Source: Gymnopilus junonius
Taxonomy: Eukaryota > Basidiomycota > Agaricomycetes > Agaricales > Galerinaceae
Reading direction: 5' to 3'
DNA: 21,113 bases
Assembly (NCBI GenBank): GCA_015501075.1
Contig: JADNYJ010000541.1
Location: 1 to 21,113, forward strand
The translations under genes and the position numbers were made by a program. Below the pieces are notes generated by a model, which ran no database searches, had not been told where the DNA came from, and worked only from the letters and a program-made list of their open reading frames with translations. Within the stretch, counting starts at the first letter, position 1; each line of letters starts with the position of its first letter. Positions 19,001 to 21,113 of this stretch are shown here, in pieces.

Positions 19001-20903
19001 GAACCTCGCCATATAATAAGTTTCGCTCTGTGAGTCTGACGACCATGTCTTCTGCTGTGAGCGCGTCGTCTAGCTGTAACTTGAGGTCTTCGATCTGAAC
19101 TTCAGCATTGGCTAGCTTTATGAGGGATTCTTCGTATGAAGCTGCATTTTTTAAATTAAGAAAGGAAAAATCGAAAAAAATGAAAGAAAGAAGAAATGAG
19201 TCAACGATATAAATAAAAGGTGTTGACAGTACGGACCTTGGAGCGCGTCAATTCCTGAAGAGTCTTTTTCCAGTTCGGAGATGCGTCTGCGTTGGTCTTG
19301 TTCGGTTTCTTGCGTCATATCCCGTAACCTGTAAACGGAAATGTGAAAGTTAGGATATGTTATAGAAAATAAAAAGAAAGAACTGACTTGATCAAAGCCT
19401 CTTTTAACCTTTCATTCTGTTTCTCCAGCTGGATATAGGCCAGGGAGTCTTTAGCCGGTGTATCACCAACGTCTTTACCCTCTGCAACGAAGCCCAAAAA
19501 AAATCAGCCCTCTTTCAACGAAAACGAAACAAGATCCCCGAAAACCTAAAACTCACCTTCCTTGAGCACATCCACCTCCACCTCCAGAATCGCCAACCGT
19601 TCCTTCACATCCTCCAGCTCCCCTTCCGCCAATTCAGCCCGCTCCTCCGCGACTTCCTTATCCAACATACACATCTCCAGCTGTTCCTGCGCGTCCATCA
19701 CCCTCCCTTCCGCGAGCTCCGCTAATTGCTTGGCATCCGCCAATTCCCTCTTCGTGGCGATGAGGTCTTGTTGTAAGGAAGATAACTTCGCTTGGAGTTT
19801 TGGTCGGAGGGCGACGAAGGATTCGGCTTCGGATAAACGGGATTCGAGTTCGCGGATGTGCCGCGCGTCGTCGGTCCGTTTTGCTTCGAGTACACGGGTT
19901 TTGGCGCGTAGCTCGAGGAGTTCTTCGTGTTCGGGTTGGGTTGGGGCGGTTGCTGGATCGGAAGGGAGATTGGGAATAAGATTATGTATTTTTGGAGTAT
20001 GATGGGGTTGAGAGACATACCGGTGGTTGGATAACAGCAGAAGGAGGTGGAGAAGGAGCAAGACGCGAAGGTGGTCTTGGGGCTGCGGTTGTATCGGGGG
20101 TTGGCTTAGTGGGGAAGAGTCCGTTCGTGAATGGGCCTGAGCCATTAGGCGCGTTCGCGTTCGTGTTTGGTGATGTCGAATCCGTGCGTGAAGAGGGATG
20201 GGAAGATGGAGGGTGACACCACCACCCTCCTTTCCCTGAGCATACGCATAGCCGCAGTGAGAGACAGGGACTGCCTAACAACGAGGGATTTCCTGCGTGG
20301 TTGTAAAGTCGCTGTGCTGGTACTGAGCTTCGTTGGACTGGGTGGGCCGGCCCTGGTCGCGATTGGGAGGAGATGGAGGAAGACCGAAGGAGAGTGGGTG
20401 GTGGGTGGGCGGACGTTGTGGGTTTTGCGGGGCTGGCTGAGCGCGTTAGAGGAGCCTGAGTGGTTGGAGGAGGGTGTGGGTGGTGATTTGAGAGAGGTGG
20501 CGCGTAGGAGCCCCGAAGTGCTCGGTGTGCGTTGGTGTGTTCTGGCGCAGGAGGTTGGGATTTCTAGGATAAAGACACAAAGTATCAGCATCGCGTATAA
20601 AAGCTTGAAATTTAAATGGAAATTTAAACATACAGCAGGTGCAGGTGCAGGTGCAGGTGCATCAAGCTCACTGCCATGGAAAGCCTTGATCTGACTGGGC
20701 CTCACAAAGACGCCATAGCCCAATTCACAAGTGAAATACACAACACCGTCGACGGAACCGTCGTTCTTGCCGTTCCTTTCATAGAGCTCTATGCCGACCC
20801 ATTTGCCAGTTGTCATGAACGAGGTGGGCCCCTTGAATCGGACTACACCGCGGCCCTGGGGCACGGATACAATGGAGCCCAAAGGCGGATCCTGCAGAGA
20901 CAT
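16046..20903 (-). CDS. DCTN1: Dynactin large subunit p150Glued, many frame breaks
   Basis: The p150Glued arm of dynactin links cytoplasmic dynein to microtubules and cargo; in filamentous fungi it is needed for nuclear migration and hyphal growth. Exon 1 (20634-20903) encodes a CAP-Gly domain with GKWVGIELYE, the signature GKNDG and YGVFVRPSQIK. A Ser/Pro linker follows (20021-20563). Then come coiled-coil exons 19557-19952, 19388-19481, 19237-19328, 19005-19141, 18729-18954 and 18472-18664, and the dynactin-specific region at 18238-18410, 17968-18163, 17742-17908, 17578-17671, 17393-17542 and 17103-17331. A second coiled coil (16684-17046) and exons 16549-16625 and 16046-16498 end the protein. 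The total of about 1285 codons is normal for the fungal family. The frame is clean in exon 1, from 19005 to 19952, and from 16046 to 17542. Elsewhere at least a dozen one-base indels break it, four of them in 18729-18954. Sequence error is my preferred explanation; a pseudogene is possible. The 35-nt intron at 17543-17577 is unusually short and doubtful. Confidence 0.85.
20635..20658. repeat. (GCAGGT)4 hexamer repeat coding an Ala-Pro run
   Basis: Four hexamers, read on the minus strand as alternating Ala and Pro codons, close the first dynactin exon just before its GTATGT donor. Copy number may vary and would change linker length by two residues per unit. Confidence 0.85.
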
Positions 20904-21011
20904 TATTCAATGAATGTTAGTGTAATTGTTTGCCCAAGAGAGAAATTATAACGCGGCCATGGAGGATAAGTACTGCTGAAAGCAGCCTGTCGGCAATCTC
21001 TGCGCATGGTA

Positions 21012-21030
21012 TAGTCACGTTCCGTGACTA
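21012..21030. promoter_or_regulatory. Perfect inverted repeat upstream of dynactin
   Basis: TAGTCACG and CGTGACTA form perfect 8-base arms around TTC. The element lies about 110 nt upstream of the dynactin ATG, and another GCGTGACGC follows at about 21034-21042. The GTGAC/TGACG core resembles sites of bZIP-type factors. A regulatory role is inferred from symmetry and position only. Confidence 0.4.
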
Positions 21031-21113
21031 CTCGCGTGACGCGTCCTCGGAAACTTGTGATTTTTCTCCACCAAATTCCAAGATGCACTCTCACCTTGCT
21101 TTCAATATTCAGA

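Noticed and set aside
20167..20694. Plus-strand open frame of 175 codons
   Set aside because: It is antisense to the CAP-Gly exon and the Ser/Pro linker and shows no recognisable domain.

Overview
The window is nuclear DNA of a filamentous basidiomycete, most likely an agaricomycete. Protein-coding genes are cut by many 48-75 nt GT..AG introns. The gene content is typical of mushrooms: a Candida rugosa lipase-like carboxylesterase, a leucine-rich-repeat protein of the F-box-associated kind, an F-box relic, and a dynactin p150Glued orthologue. I see no tRNA, rRNA, CRISPR array or intact transposon. Everything comes from hand translation and splice-site reading. No database search was possible.

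Layout. (1) 633-2274, minus: intronless LRR protein with a very acidic tail and one frame break. (2) 2403-4845: long region without a recognisable gene, holding one imperfect repeat pair around a small hairpin. (3) 4909-7270, plus: secreted carboxylesterase/lipase, 15 exons, catalytic residues present, three one-base losses in the first three exons. (4) 7627-8952, plus: adenosine kinase, six exons, intact. (5) 9473-11039, plus: C2H2 zinc-finger protein, eight exons, intact. (6) 11648-12712, minus: decayed F-box gene. (7) 13469-14451, minus: secreted protein of 306 residues, two exons, intact, distantly like a glutamic-peptidase fold. (8) 14592-16045: no convincing gene. (9) 16046-20903, minus: dynactin large subunit, about 17 exons, with a clean CAP-Gly exon and a clean C-terminal third but many one-base frame breaks between.

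The genes do not form a pathway or cluster. They are ordinary housekeeping genes (adenosine kinase, dynactin) among lineage-specific secreted, F-box and LRR genes. The most notable signal is the uneven spread of single-base indels. Three genes are perfectly clean, while dynactin and the 5' part of the esterase carry many isolated one-base losses with the surrounding protein sequence still conserved. That looks more like unpolished sequence than ordinary gene decay, except at the F-box locus, where a real internal deletion is likely. I found no convincing new biological system.
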